From the NCBI GenBank assembly GCA_965197635.1, contig OZ240218.1:62001-126000 (forward strand): a DNA stretch of 64,000 nucleotides. Reading direction: 5' to 3'. The notes beneath the pieces are model-generated. The model had not been told where the DNA came from. It made no database searches and saw only the letters and a list, made by a program, of their open reading frames with translations. Made by a program: the position numbers and the translations under genes. The DNA is from Bin87 sp965197635 (GTDB lineage Bacteria; Chloroflexota; Dehalococcoidia; Lucifugimonadales; UBA3495). Position 1 is the first letter of the stretch, and each line of letters starts with the position of its first letter. Of this stretch, positions 41,918-50,141 are shown one piece after another.

Positions 41918-42408
41918 GGGTCGAACGGTTCGCCGTCCACCAACACCTGTTTGATGACGGCAGTTCCTCCTTCGCCGACGGCAACCACCACCTTCACGTC
42001 CCGCGCTCGCTCTATGACGTGTCCCGTTCCTTCGGGAACGAAGTAGGTGCCGATGCCGAAATCGAGCCGGCCGCGGTCGTTCACCTCGCCGCGGATGTAA
42101 ACGTCGGGATACTGCGGTCGGCGAGCGCTCTGCTCCGTACCGCACCAGACGTCGCCACACTCCTCCAGGACCACATAAACGACGCTTCCCACGGGCCGGT
42201 CGCGCAGGTAGGCGTGTCGCTCGGCGATTTCATAGTCCAGGATCGCATAATCGCCCTGCAGCAGAGAACGCGGGTCGACCGGCACAGTTTGCAACGTCAC
42301 CTCGCGCCCCTGGGTAATCGCTACCTGCCGGACGACGGCGAAGACGACCAGGCCGATCACCTGGGCCGCCACCACCGCCAGAAGCAGAATGGTCATTCGC
42401 CGGCTCAT
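41914..42408 (-). CDS. GDYXXLXY-domain membrane-anchored protein
   Basis: The 164-residue protein has one N-terminal membrane helix (ILLLAVVAAQVIGLVVFAVV), then the motif QGDYAILDYEI, which gives the family its name, and a beta-rich domain with VYIRGEVNDRGRLDFGIGTYFVPEG. Its ATG overlaps the stop of the DUF2157 gene (ATGA, 42405-42408); GDYXXLXY and DUF2157 proteins are commonly paired. The stop codon TAG lies within the CTAG at the insertion sequence junction, so the original tail may have been altered by that insertion. Function is unknown. Confidence 0.85.
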   Translation of the reverse strand: MSRRMTILLLAVVAAQVIGLVVFAVVRQVAITQGREVTLQTVPVDPRSLLQGDYAILDYEIAERHAYLRDRPVGSVVYVVLEECGDVWCGTEQSARRPQYPDVYIRGEVNDRGRLDFGIGTYFVPEGTGHVIERARDVKVVVAVGEGGTAVIKQVLVDGEPFDP

Positions 42409-43670
42409 GTTTCGTTCTCCGCCTGGCGCATCCGGCTCACCAGCCGCCGCCGCAGGTATTCCAGTGCGAATCCACCCGCCAGCAGGATGACGCCGGCGAC
42501 GATGAACGCCACCGATTGCCCCAACAGGTCGAAGCCAAACTCGAAGTATCGGGTGAACAGGGTAATCGCGAAAAAACCCACCGCCAGATTGATCAGGTAG
42601 GCGCGGTTCCAGCGATATCCCGCAGCTATCATCGCCAGCACGCCGGCCAGCATCATCAGGTTGAACAGCCACCAGAGCCAGGTGCCGCCGAAGGCCAACC
42701 CGAGCCACATGACCGCGGCGATCTCTCCCATGGAGCTGACCGCGGCTGCCTCCCACAAGATCAGGCCGGAGCGGCCTTCCGGTTGTCTCCACGCGGCAGC
42801 GGCTACCATCGCGAAGGCGGCAACGCCGGCGACGCCCACCACCACCCAATACTCCAGCAACACCGCTTCAAAAAGGAAATACGGCTCGTAGAATTCCTCC
42901 CAGAAAACGTTGAAACTCAACGCGTATATGGCCGTCGCGACCAACAGGAGCCCGGCGATGTCGCAGAGCCGGGCGAACTGATGGACCCCAGCGAAGCGGG
43001 ACTGCAGTCTCCCGGCTGCAAACAGGAAAGCGCCCAACATCGTGAATGCCGGAACCAGCAGCACGAGCGCTTCGTCTTCGAATTCCGGCATCCATTCCTG
43101 CGCCCGGAATCCCGCGGCAGCCAAGAACAGGATGATGGACAGCCCCAGCAACGCCCGCGAGCGAATGATGTACGCCAGCGGGACCACACCCAGGAACCAC
43201 AGCGGCACTAAATTCGGATGATTGACGGGCACATGGTACGTCTGTGCGACCAGGTGGATCGACGCGCCGAAGGCGACGGCTCCCAGCAATATGACCGCCG
43301 TTCCAATGCGGACGAAACCGTACCGATAGGACAGCAGCCATCCCGCCACGTAGATCACCGGGGTGCCAACCACCATCAACGCCAGCTTGGCCAGAACTGG
43401 GATGTCGGACCAATTGGCGGCGACAAAGGCGATGATGCCCAGGCCAATCAGCGCCGCTCCCATGATGGCGATGACGCTGACCGTGCGGTTGCCGATGGCG
43501 CTGCCGGCACGCGCTGCTGGGAGGTCGTAACTCTGAAGGATGGCCGCTGCCTGCTCCTCGGAAACAAGGCCGGCAGTCTGCCATCGGGCGACCTCGGCGG
43601 GCAGTCGCCGGAGAAAATCGCTGCCGTTGGGCAAAGATGGTTCGCTAGATGCGTCGTTGGTCATCGACAT
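42405..43670 (-). CDS. DUF2157 multi-pass membrane protein
   Basis: The 421-residue protein begins with a soluble helical domain (RLPAEVARWQTAGLVSEEQ), followed by about ten membrane helices. The first is VSVIAIMGAALIGLGIIAFV, with WSDIPVLAKLALMVVG after it. This is the DUF2157 pattern. It is coupled to the GDYXXLXY gene by a four-base overlap. The pair is widespread in bacteria but its role is not known; a membrane complex is plausible. Confidence 0.87.
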   Translation of the reverse strand: MSMTNDASSEPSLPNGSDFLRRLPAEVARWQTAGLVSEEQAAAILQSYDLPAARAGSAIGNRTVSVIAIMGAALIGLGIIAFVAANWSDIPVLAKLALMVVGTPVIYVAGWLLSYRYGFVRIGTAVILLGAVAFGASIHLVAQTYHVPVNHPNLVPLWFLGVVPLAYIIRSRALLGLSIILFLAAAGFRAQEWMPEFEDEALVLLVPAFTMLGAFLFAAGRLQSRFAGVHQFARLCDIAGLLLVATAIYALSFNVFWEEFYEPYFLFEAVLLEYWVVVGVAGVAAFAMVAAAAWRQPEGRSGLILWEAAAVSSMGEIAAVMWLGLAFGGTWLWWLFNLMMLAGVLAMIAAGYRWNRAYLINLAVGFFAITLFTRYFEFGFDLLGQSVAFIVAGVILLAGGFALEYLRRRLVSRMRQAENET

Positions 43671-43677
43671 GGATTGG

Positions 43678-44061
43678 TCATGGCCCGCCCGGTTCGGTCA
43701 CCGTGACCCGGCCGTTTTCCCGCACCGCAATTGCGATGTCGCTGTTCCAGAGCAGGGACATACCGATCACTGGCCGGGCGTCGATTTCCAGCACCGGAAT
43801 CCGCGTCGGATTGCCGTGCCAGATTGCCGTCGCCAGGCAAGTTGGTGTGGTGATGACTTGTCCGTCCGCCAGCATCGTCATCCTATCCTCGCCTCGCTCC
43901 AGTCCCAGAGCAAGGGTGACCCTGGGGCGCAAGGTCATAAATCCGGTGAAACCCGTGTCGATGGTCATTTCCAGCGGCACGGGAGTTCCGTCAGTGTCAA
44001 GTACGGGGACGATGATTCGAGGCTCTTTGGGCTCTGCGTTGACGTAACCTTGCATCGCCAT
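43678..44061 (-). CDS. Clan AA retropepsin-like aspartic protease
   Basis: The 127-residue product has a single aspartyl protease lobe. EMTIDTGFTGFMTLRP carries the catalytic DTG, followed by a hydrophobic flap region and the second motif PVIGMSLLWNSD. As in retropepsins, one chain would form half of a homodimer active site. ATG 44061 overlaps the stop of the upstream lyase gene by one base (TGATG). A related protein is at 63331-63708. Substrates of such bacterial single-domain proteases are not known. Confidence 0.83.
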   Translation of the reverse strand: MAMQGYVNAEPKEPRIIVPVLDTDGTPVPLEMTIDTGFTGFMTLRPRVTLALGLERGEDRMTMLADGQVITTPTCLATAIWHGNPTRIPVLEIDARPVIGMSLLWNSDIAIAVRENGRVTVTEPGGP

Positions 44062-45215
44062 CACAGCTTCGGTTCATCCACCGGCTTCCAGCCCCAGTAA
44101 TCAACCGCCGGATGGCCAATCCGTATCATGTGCACCGGGTCACCGTACCTGAAATCCAGCCAGCGCATATGGCCTTCACGTTCGTCATGAAACAGTTCGT
44201 GCTCGCCGGTTTCCGTGTTGATAATCAGCAATTTGCCCAAATCGGCTTCCGTAAGACCCGGCTTGATGCGCGTTTCGTAGATAGCCGTCGCCTGTTTCTC
44301 TTTTTCCAAGAAACGGCGTTCCTCCGCGGATTTTGTGCTGTCGACGCCGTTCCCAACAGCATACCCCGCGTCCCGCTCCAGCATCTCCGACAGGCCCATC
44401 AGCTCGAAGGCGTCGGTGAGCGGGGTCATCTCTCCCATCAAATGCTCGGTGGTGCCGGTGGACTTCAACTCGGCCATCACCTGTCCCACCCGATAGGCTA
44501 CTGACATGAACGCGCTGCCGGGGAAGATGACCATTTTGAAGCCCAACCGTTCCAGTTCGGACACGTTGAGCAGGGGCGACTTGCCCGTTTCCACGAAGTT
44601 GTACAACAATGGAACGCTGGTGTGGGCCACCACCTCCGCGGCCTCTTCGGCGGACCGGATGGCTTCCACGAACAGAGCGTCGGCGCCGGCCTCGGTGAAA
44701 GCGTCGCAACGGCGCATGGTGTCGTCCCAGCCGGTGACGGCCAGGGCATCGGTGCGGACGATGATAGTGAAGTCATCGTCGGTGCGGGCGTCCACGGCGG
44801 CGCGGATTTTCTGCGTCATTTCGTCAATGGACACCACCTGTTTGTCTTCAAGGTGCCCACAGCGTTTGGGGGACTGCTGGTCCTCGATATGCACGGCGGC
44901 CACACCCGTCCGCTCGTATTCGCGGATGGTGCGGCGCACGTTCATGGTCCCACCGTAGCCGGTGTCGGCGTCGGCGATGACGGGGACGCTGACGGTGGCG
45001 GCAATGGCGGCGGCGTTGTCCATCATCTCCGTGGCCGTGGCCAGCGCCAAGTCGGGATAGCCGATACGGGCTACTGACGTGCCGGCTCCGGTCATGTACA
45101 CCGCCGGGAACCCCGTCTTTTCGATGATGGCGGCGGTCAGGCAGTCGTAAGCGCCAGGGGCGGTAATAATGCCCGGTTCTGCCAGCAATTTGCGAAAACG
45201 GGTCGTAGCTTTCAT
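44061..45215 (-). CDS. Isocitrate lyase/PEP mutase family C-C lyase (methylisocitrate-lyase-like)
   Basis: The 384-residue TIM-barrel protein has VIADADTGYGGTMNVRR (Mg site) and VHIEDQQSPKRCGH, whose KRCGH replaces the canonical K(R)CGH active-site loop of isocitrate and methylisocitrate lyases. The N-terminal APGAYDCLTAAIIEKTGFPA is shared with methylisocitrate lyases and oxaloacetate decarboxylases. A C-terminal extension of about 90 residues (TETGEHELFHDEREGHM) exceeds the usual 290. Substrate is uncertain. It sits directly upstream of the aspartic protease gene with overlapping codons. Confidence 0.87.
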   Translation of the reverse strand: MKATTRFRKLLAEPGIITAPGAYDCLTAAIIEKTGFPAVYMTGAGTSVARIGYPDLALATATEMMDNAAAIAATVSVPVIADADTGYGGTMNVRRTIREYERTGVAAVHIEDQQSPKRCGHLEDKQVVSIDEMTQKIRAAVDARTDDDFTIIVRTDALAVTGWDDTMRRCDAFTEAGADALFVEAIRSAEEAAEVVAHTSVPLLYNFVETGKSPLLNVSELERLGFKMVIFPGSAFMSVAYRVGQVMAELKSTGTTEHLMGEMTPLTDAFELMGLSEMLERDAGYAVGNGVDSTKSAEERRFLEKEKQATAIYETRIKPGLTEADLGKLLIINTETGEHELFHDEREGHMRWLDFRYGDPVHMIRIGHPAVDYWGWKPVDEPKL

Positions 45216-45230
45216 AACACCGTCCTTTTG

Positions 45231-45992
45231 TTACGCCGTGAGGCCGCCGTCAATGGTCAAAACCTGCCCGTTCACGTAACCGGCGTCGGGGCCGACCAGG
45301 TACAAAATTGCCGAGGCAACGTCGTCGGCAGACCCAAATCGCCCGGCCGGGATGTTGGACAGAACCTGGCCGCGCTGTTCGGCGGTCATGCCGCCGGTCA
45401 TGCCGCCGCCGTCCGCTTCGATGAAGCCGGGCGCAACCGCATTCACCGTAATGTTGCGGCTGCCCATCTCGCGGGCGATGGCTTTGGCCAGACCGATCTG
45501 GCCGGCCTTGGACGCGGCATAGTTGGCCTGGCCCGGGTTCCCGGAAAGCCCGACCACCGACGATACGTTGACGATGCGCCCGTAGCGCTGCCGCACCATT
45601 AGAGGCAGGGCAAAACGGGTAGGCAGGAAGGTGCCCCGCAGGTTCACCGTAAGCACGTCGTCCCAGTCGGCGGCGTTCATCCGCATCACCAGGCGGTCCC
45701 GGTTGATGCCGGCATTGTTCACCAGAATGTCCAGCCGGCCCAGCCGGTCTGCCGTCGTCTTGACCACCGCTTCCGCGGCGTTTTCGTCGGACACGTCGCC
45801 GGGGACGCGCAAGGCCTCCCCACCGGCGGCGCGTATGCGGTCAATCACCACGTCGGCATCGTCGGCGTTGCTGCGGTAGTTGATGCCGACCGATGCTCCG
45901 GCGGCGGCGAGCCTGGTGGCAATCACCGCGCCGATGCCGCGGGACGAGCCGGTTATCAGCGCAACCTGGCCGCTCAAGTCTATCGTGTACAT
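45231..45992 (-). CDS. fabG: 3-oxoacyl-[acyl-carrier-protein] reductase FabG
   Basis: FabG performs the first reduction of fatty-acid elongation. The 253-residue SDR has TGSSRGIGAVIATRLAA, NNAGINRD, VNVSSVVGLSGNPGQANYAA with Ser, Tyr and the following SKAG Lys, IPAGRFGS and a C-terminal GQVLTIDGGLTA. These are all close to consensus FabG, unlike the looser SDRs elsewhere in the window. It lies about 160 bases downstream of plsX on the same strand, in a fatty acid/phospholipid gene cluster. Confidence 0.9.
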   Translation of the reverse strand: MYTIDLSGQVALITGSSRGIGAVIATRLAAAGASVGINYRSNADDADVVIDRIRAAGGEALRVPGDVSDENAAEAVVKTTADRLGRLDILVNNAGINRDRLVMRMNAADWDDVLTVNLRGTFLPTRFALPLMVRQRYGRIVNVSSVVGLSGNPGQANYAASKAGQIGLAKAIAREMGSRNITVNAVAPGFIEADGGGMTGGMTAEQRGQVLSNIPAGRFGSADDVASAILYLVGPDAGYVNGQVLTIDGGLTA

Positions 45993-46141
45993 ACAGATAA
46001 CCCGTCCTTCACGTCAAACGTACCCACTCGGTGATTGCTATGGATAATTGCGCTATGGGAAATTGGTGACCCCAACGATGCCACGGCGACAGCCGAGTGG
46101 GCCAGCCGTTAGCGAAACCAGACTAACACGAAAGCCGGCGG

Positions 46142-46160
46142 CGGAGGCTTTACGCCTCCG
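46142..46160 (-). terminator. Hairpin at the end of plsX
   Basis: CGGAGGC (46142-46148) and GCCTCCG (46154-46160) form a 7-bp stem with a 5-base loop that overlaps the plsX stop codon. No T tract follows on the minus strand, so termination is uncertain; it may slow or attenuate transcription into fabG. Confidence 0.3.
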
Positions 46161-47181
46161 GAACCGCCGCGCGATGCAAACCCACGAGTTCCTGCCGGAA
46201 ACCTTCCACCAGTTCCAGGCGATGACACAACAGTCCCGTGTTGATTGCGCCGGCGACGCCGTCCGCAGTGGAGGAGCCGTGCCCTATCATCACCAGTCCA
46301 TCGACACCGAACAGAGGTCCGCCCATGGTCCGCGGCAGGTTGGTGGTAGTCCACAGCGCTTCCCCGATCTGCCGAACCTGCTCGGCCGGCAATATTTCCG
46401 ACAGATGGCGGCGCAGGTAGGGTACGAGGGCGGATCCCAATCCTTCGGCGAATTTTATCAGAATGTTGCCGATGAACCCGTCGCAAACAATCACATCCGC
46501 CTTGTCGGTGAAAAAGTCCATTCCCTCCACGTTGCCGACGAAATTCAGATGGCTTTCGCGAAACAGGGCATGACTTTCCTGGACCTGGCGGTTGCCCTTG
46601 GCGGCTTCCTCGCCCACGCTGAGCAGGGCTACCCGTGGGTTCGTGATCCCCAGCAGCCGGCGAGAGAAAGCGACACCCAATGCCGCAAAGCTCAGCAGCA
46701 GCGACGGCCGGCAGTCCACGTTGCTGCCCAAGTCAACGACCGTGGTGTTCGGCGCGACACCCAGGAAATTGCCGCCGATGCAGGGCCGTTCCAGACCCTC
46801 CAGCAGGCCCAGGGCCATCACGGCGGTGGCCATGGTGGCGCCAGTAGATCCCATCGAGACCGCCATATCCGCGTTGCCTTCCCGCAACAGCCGCATCGTG
46901 ATTGCAATCGACGCCCGTGGTTTCCGTCGCAACGCGGCGACGGGATGTTCGTCGTCTTCGACTTTGCCTTCCGACGGCTCTACGACAACCGACCGGCCCC
47001 TGGTGTCATGTTCAGACAACTCGCGGTACACGGCATCGCGGTCACCAACCAGGATAATGTCCAGTTCTGGGTGAACCTCCAGGGCGGCCAGGGCGCCGCG
47101 AACCGTCTCCGGCGGGCCGTAGTCGCCACCCATGGCGTCCACCGCGATACGAACCCGCGCTTTGTTTCCGTTGGTACTCAT
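46150..47181 (-). CDS. plsX: Phosphate acyltransferase PlsX
   Basis: PlsX makes acyl-phosphate from acyl-ACP to start phospholipid synthesis. The 343-residue protein begins RIAVDAMGGDYGPPETVRGA, has AVSMGSTGATMATAVMALG, then PRVALLSVGEEAAKGNRQV and VIVCDGFIGNILIKFAEGLG, all family features. Its ATG overlaps the stop of the MaoC-like gene by four bases. In many genomes plsX is next to rpmF and fab genes; here it neighbours two hot-dog proteins and fabG. Confidence 0.95.
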   Translation of the reverse strand: MSTNGNKARVRIAVDAMGGDYGPPETVRGALAALEVHPELDIILVGDRDAVYRELSEHDTRGRSVVVEPSEGKVEDDEHPVAALRRKPRASIAITMRLLREGNADMAVSMGSTGATMATAVMALGLLEGLERPCIGGNFLGVAPNTTVVDLGSNVDCRPSLLLSFAALGVAFSRRLLGITNPRVALLSVGEEAAKGNRQVQESHALFRESHLNFVGNVEGMDFFTDKADVIVCDGFIGNILIKFAEGLGSALVPYLRRHLSEILPAEQVRQIGEALWTTTNLPRTMGGPLFGVDGLVMIGHGSSTADGVAGAINTGLLCHRLELVEGFRQELVGLHRAAVPEA

Positions 47182-47642
47182 TCCCCGGCGTCCCCTCCCG
47201 TTGGCGGGTCTAGTCGCACGCTTGCCGACCCGGTGATGATTCTGTTGTCATTATGTGCACTACGGACTTCCACATTGCAAGTCACCAGCACGCCGTTATC
47301 GGTGGATTCCCGTTTGGCGACGCTGCCGGTCGCTTTCAGGACGTCGCCGGGATAGGCGGCCCCTCGGAAGCGCACCCGCAGGTTGCCCGTGGACAGCCAG
47401 TCGGCGCCGTAGGCCCGCGTCATCATCTCCGAGACCAGCGCCAGCGTCAGCATTCCATGGGCGATAACGCCGCCGAATTGAGTGGCGGCCGCGAATTCGT
47501 CGTCAAAGTGCAACGGATTGTGGTCACCGGACGCCGCCCGATAGGCATTTATGCCTTCCCTGGTGATGGCGCGTTCCACCGTTTCCAGGGTGTCCCCAAC
47601 CTCGTAGGGGTATTTCATTGGTGTGGCGAGTTGAGCGGCCAT
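47178..47642 (-). CDS. MaoC-like (R)-specific hydratase, hot-dog fold
   Basis: The 154-residue protein has the MaoC hydratase motif. AYRAASGDHNPLHFDDEFA contains the Asp and His of the D-x-x-x-x-H dyad, then GVIAHGMLTLALVSEMM. It probably dehydrates 3-hydroxyacyl-ACP/CoA or hydrates enoyl thioesters. It overlaps plsX by four bases and follows the smaller hot-dog gene by eight bases; together they look like the HadA/HadB-type heterodimer of mycobacteria. Confidence 0.87.
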   Translation of the reverse strand: MAAQLATPMKYPYEVGDTLETVERAITREGINAYRAASGDHNPLHFDDEFAAATQFGGVIAHGMLTLALVSEMMTRAYGADWLSTGNLRVRFRGAAYPGDVLKATGSVAKRESTDNGVLVTCNVEVRSAHNDNRIITGSASVRLDPPTGGDAGE

Positions 47643-47650
47643 CGCAATCG

Positions 47651-48046
47651 TTATTGGTCCGAGCTGTCGTTATCGACGGGCAGGAGCACCGTCGTGCGCC
47701 CCCGCATCAGGTCCAAAGCGGCGGCGTCTTCCGCTACGGTGTAATTGACGGTGAGAAAGCGCATACCGCCCCTTTCGCGTGCCGGCTCAACCCTGGCGAC
47801 GGCGGATACCCGAGTGCCAATGCGGGTCGGATTTACCGTTGCCACGTCCTGAAGGCTGTGTATTGCTCCGTCGGGCAGGGACAATCTTTCCAACAGGCGA
47901 CCAACCACGCGGGCGGCCAGCATCAGCGGGGGCGCGGTTTGCGTTTCCAGATACACCGGCGTACCGTCGCCAACGGCTGCGAGATATTCCTGCACTGCAC
48001 CGGCGGTAACGTCCCACGAGCCCAAATCAATGTTGGTGTCTTGCAA
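47651..48046 (-). CDS. FAS1-like hot-dog dehydratase subunit (TTG start)
   Basis: The 131-residue protein fits the FAS1-like dehydratase N domain. It has TAGAVQEYLAAVGDGTPVY, then APPLMLAARVVGRLL and a strand-rich end with RFLTVNYTVAED. It lacks the catalytic dyad, so it would be the non-catalytic partner of the MaoC-like protein directly downstream. The best start is TTG 48046, with AGGA six to ten bases before it. It begins a four-gene set with the MaoC-like gene, plsX and fabG. Confidence 0.72.
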   Translation of the reverse strand: MQDTNIDLGSWDVTAGAVQEYLAAVGDGTPVYLETQTAPPLMLAARVVGRLLERLSLPDGAIHSLQDVATVNPTRIGTRVSAVARVEPARERGGMRFLTVNYTVAEDAAALDLMRGRTTVLLPVDNDSSDQ

Positions 48047-48134
48047 TCTCTATCCTGCCGAACTCCACATGGGTCACTAAACTGGATCGGCGGTTGACAA
48101 TATACACGGGGTGTTCGACACCGACAATCCGGGG

Positions 48135-48323
48135 GGCCATTGCTCAGGGTCATCGCATATGAAATTGCAACCCCGTCACTCCGGCGAAAGCCGGAGTCCA
48201 TAAAGCCATAGCATGAACGAACTGGAAACGTAATTAACGAATTCGGTCACTGCATTCCTGCTTTCGCAGGAATGACGGGTATTAAACTGCCCATATGCGA
48301 TTGCCCTAGGCCATTGCTCAGGG
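48135..48323. repeat. MITE-like element (48152-48301) inside 15-bp direct repeats
   Basis: ATCGCATATG (48152-48161) and CATATGCGAT (48292-48301) are perfect inverted ends. GGCCATTGCTCAGGG occurs at 48135-48149 and again at 48309-48323. The interior has two hairpin arms, one with CCGGCGAAAGCCGG near 48181-48194, the other with CCTGCTTTCGCAGG near 48257-48270. These match the arm type of the element at 5659-5832. No coding potential. Confidence 0.7.
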
Positions 48324-48342
48324 CCTTTTGATTTTTCGGTTT

Positions 48343-48473
48343 TGTCATTGCGAGGAGCGAAGCCGGTCATCCTGAGCCTGTCGAAGGATGTGGCAATCTC
48401 GACGCATCGGGCAGTTTATCCTGCCAGTACACGCGCATCGCTACGAGACTGCCACGCTACGCTCGCAATGACA
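48343..48473. repeat. Dispersed palindromic repeat, larger copy of the 36542 type
   Basis: It starts TGTCATTGCGAGGAGCGAAG and ends CGCTCGCAATGACA, the same arms as at 36542-36633. The centre is 131 bases instead of 92 and includes the common phrase TCATCCTGAGCCTGTCGAAG (48368-48387). That phrase may be a second repeat nested in the first. Confidence 0.7.
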
Positions 48474-48569
48474 AACGGAATACCCCCGTTCACGGTTTCT
48501 TGTCCGGTTTTTTCAGAATTCGTTCACATAAAATGCTCCGTTTTTCACTTTTATTTCACAATTGATTGC

Positions 48570-48865
48570 TACAATCCGGATACGGATGGGGATCGGCGGA
48601 GTGGGGATGACGGGACGCCCAAGGGGCGCCTCCCCGTCCAAAATATCAGGTCCGGCCGGTTTGAACACAAAGGAAATCGTAGAAGGCTTTGGAGGTGGAC
48701 CTCAGAACAAACCCCGTGGGAGAGGCTTTGATGCCGTCTCGATCATACTAATACGGATCCTGCCATACTTATAAGGATCCTGCGAAGGCGAAATCGATAA
48801 CCGACAAGAGCCAGCAAATATGCTACTGAAGAGGCCAACAGGCGATAATGTCTGTTGGCCCTTTA
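48570..48865 (+). ncRNA. Possible structured RNA from a TACAAT promoter to a strong terminator
   Basis: TACAAT at 48570-48575 is followed by about 260 bases without a good gene but with strong dyads. One is GACGGGACGCCC / GGGCGCCTCCCCGTC (about 48608-48638). Another is AGGTCC (48649-48654) with GGACCT (48697-48702). It ends in a rho-independent terminator at 48833-48865. It does not match tmRNA, RNase P or SRP motifs by eye. A short open frame at 48582 is glycine-rich and unconvincing. RNA status is an inference. Confidence 0.35.
48833..48865 (+). terminator. Rho-independent terminator
   Basis: GGCCAACAG (48833-48841) and CTGTTGGCC (48852-48860) form a perfect 9-bp stem with a 10-base loop, followed by CTTTAATT. 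On the minus strand it would have a poorer T tract, so plus-strand use is favoured. It ends the candidate RNA region; on the other strand it lies 46 bases after the amidohydrolase stop and could also serve that gene. Confidence 0.65.
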
Positions 48866-48910
48866 ATTGAAACAGGTGGAGCCGTCGACGCCACCGAGTC
48901 GATGCGGAGG

Positions 48911-50089
48911 TTAGCACTCTCCCATCTGGGTGAGACGCCCCTCACGCCAAGCTACGATGCCGCCTTTGACGGTGGCAAAAGTGTCCAGGCGCAGCGCACC
49001 GTCCACGTTGTGGCCGGCCATATCGTGCCAGACGAAGCGGCCTTGCCGCTGTTCCCAAATTGCGGCGTCGCCCTCCATACCCACGCCCAGGGAGCCGATG
49101 CTGTACTGCAGGCCGAGTATCTCGGCGGGGCGGCTGGTGCTGGCCGCAATGGCGTCGGCCAACGGCATCCCCAGGGCATGGAATTTGCTCACCAGGTCGT
49201 TCATCAGATAGACGATCCGGCCCGGCGGGGCGATGTGAATGTCGGTGCTGATGGTATCAGGGACAACGCCCTGATCCATCGCCGCTTTGACCACTTCCAC
49301 GTCGCAATGGACTCCGGCATGGGCGACGTCCATGATGACACCGCGGTCGGCGGCGGCGCGAACCTCGGGCCGGACCTTGCCGGCGTTGTCCAGCATATTT
49401 TCCGGCAACCCGTTAAAGGCATGGGTGGAGATGTCTCCGGGACCGAGATGCTCCAACACGTCGGGTAGGGGTATGGGCGTGCCGCTGACGTGCACCATCA
49501 GGCGGACGCCGGCTTCGGTGGCGGCCTGCTTGGCTTTGGCCATGGCTTCGTGGGCGTTCCAGCGGGCCACGGCGTCGTGGTGCATCCGGACTTTCACACC
49601 GAAGATGAAGCCGGGGTTTTCCTTGATGGCCTGTACCGTCTCCCCAACATCGATGATCCGCATATCGTGGAGCGCGCCGCCCAGCACGCGGTTGGCGGCC
49701 AGGCCGACGGCGCCGATGTGCAGGAAGGCGATGAGGCGAGTGCGGTGAGCCGGAAACACGTAGTCGCGCATGGCAGCGTAGTTCAGGAAACCGGAGCTGC
49801 CGGCGTCCACGCCGGTGGTGACGCCGCTGCCCAGGCAGGTCTGGTCGGCGTGGACCGCGCTGCTGCTGGCGCCGTGGTAGAAGTGGCCGTGCAGGTCGAT
49901 CAGCCCAGGCGTTATCAGCTTGCCTGCAACCTCAATGCTCTGGGCGCCGCTGGTCGGGTCGATGCGTTCGGCCACGGCGGCGACTTTGCCATCCTTGAAC
50001 GCAATGTCGCGGGGTTGGTTGTCGATACCCTGTGCCGGGTCCAGCAGGTTGCCGCCGGTCAGTACCAGGTCGTAGGTTGCGGTCGTCAT
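48911..50089 (-). CDS. Amidohydrolase/deacetylase family metallohydrolase
   Basis: The 392-residue protein is an amidohydrolase barrel. GKLITPGLIDLHGHFYHGAS supplies the H-x-H pair, GVKVRMHHDAVARWNAHEAM a carboxylated-Lys region, LMVHVSGTP and DISTHAFNGL further His ligands, and SAHAGxxCD-like DVAHAGVHCD another metal residue. It resembles the deacetylase/dihydroorotase-like branch (COG3964 type). Substrate is unknown. ATG 50089 (MTTATYD) is preferred over 50098. A perfect 28-bp palindrome is upstream (50142-50169). Confidence 0.85.
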   Translation of the reverse strand: MTTATYDLVLTGGNLLDPAQGIDNQPRDIAFKDGKVAAVAERIDPTSGAQSIEVAGKLITPGLIDLHGHFYHGASSSAVHADQTCLGSGVTTGVDAGSSGFLNYAAMRDYVFPAHRTRLIAFLHIGAVGLAANRVLGGALHDMRIIDVGETVQAIKENPGFIFGVKVRMHHDAVARWNAHEAMAKAKQAATEAGVRLMVHVSGTPIPLPDVLEHLGPGDISTHAFNGLPENMLDNAGKVRPEVRAAADRGVIMDVAHAGVHCDVEVVKAAMDQGVVPDTISTDIHIAPPGRIVYLMNDLVSKFHALGMPLADAIAASTSRPAEILGLQYSIGSLGVGMEGDAAIWEQRQGRFVWHDMAGHNVDGALRLDTFATVKGGIVAWREGRLTQMGEC

Positions 50090-50141
50090 GGGAAACAAAT
50101 TCCTCCGGTGTGGAAATATGCATTGATTCGTCGCGATTGCA

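Noticed and set aside
48562..48774. Short glycine-rich open frame
   Set aside because: No ribosome site, no family pattern, and it covers strong dyads; treated as part of a possible RNA.
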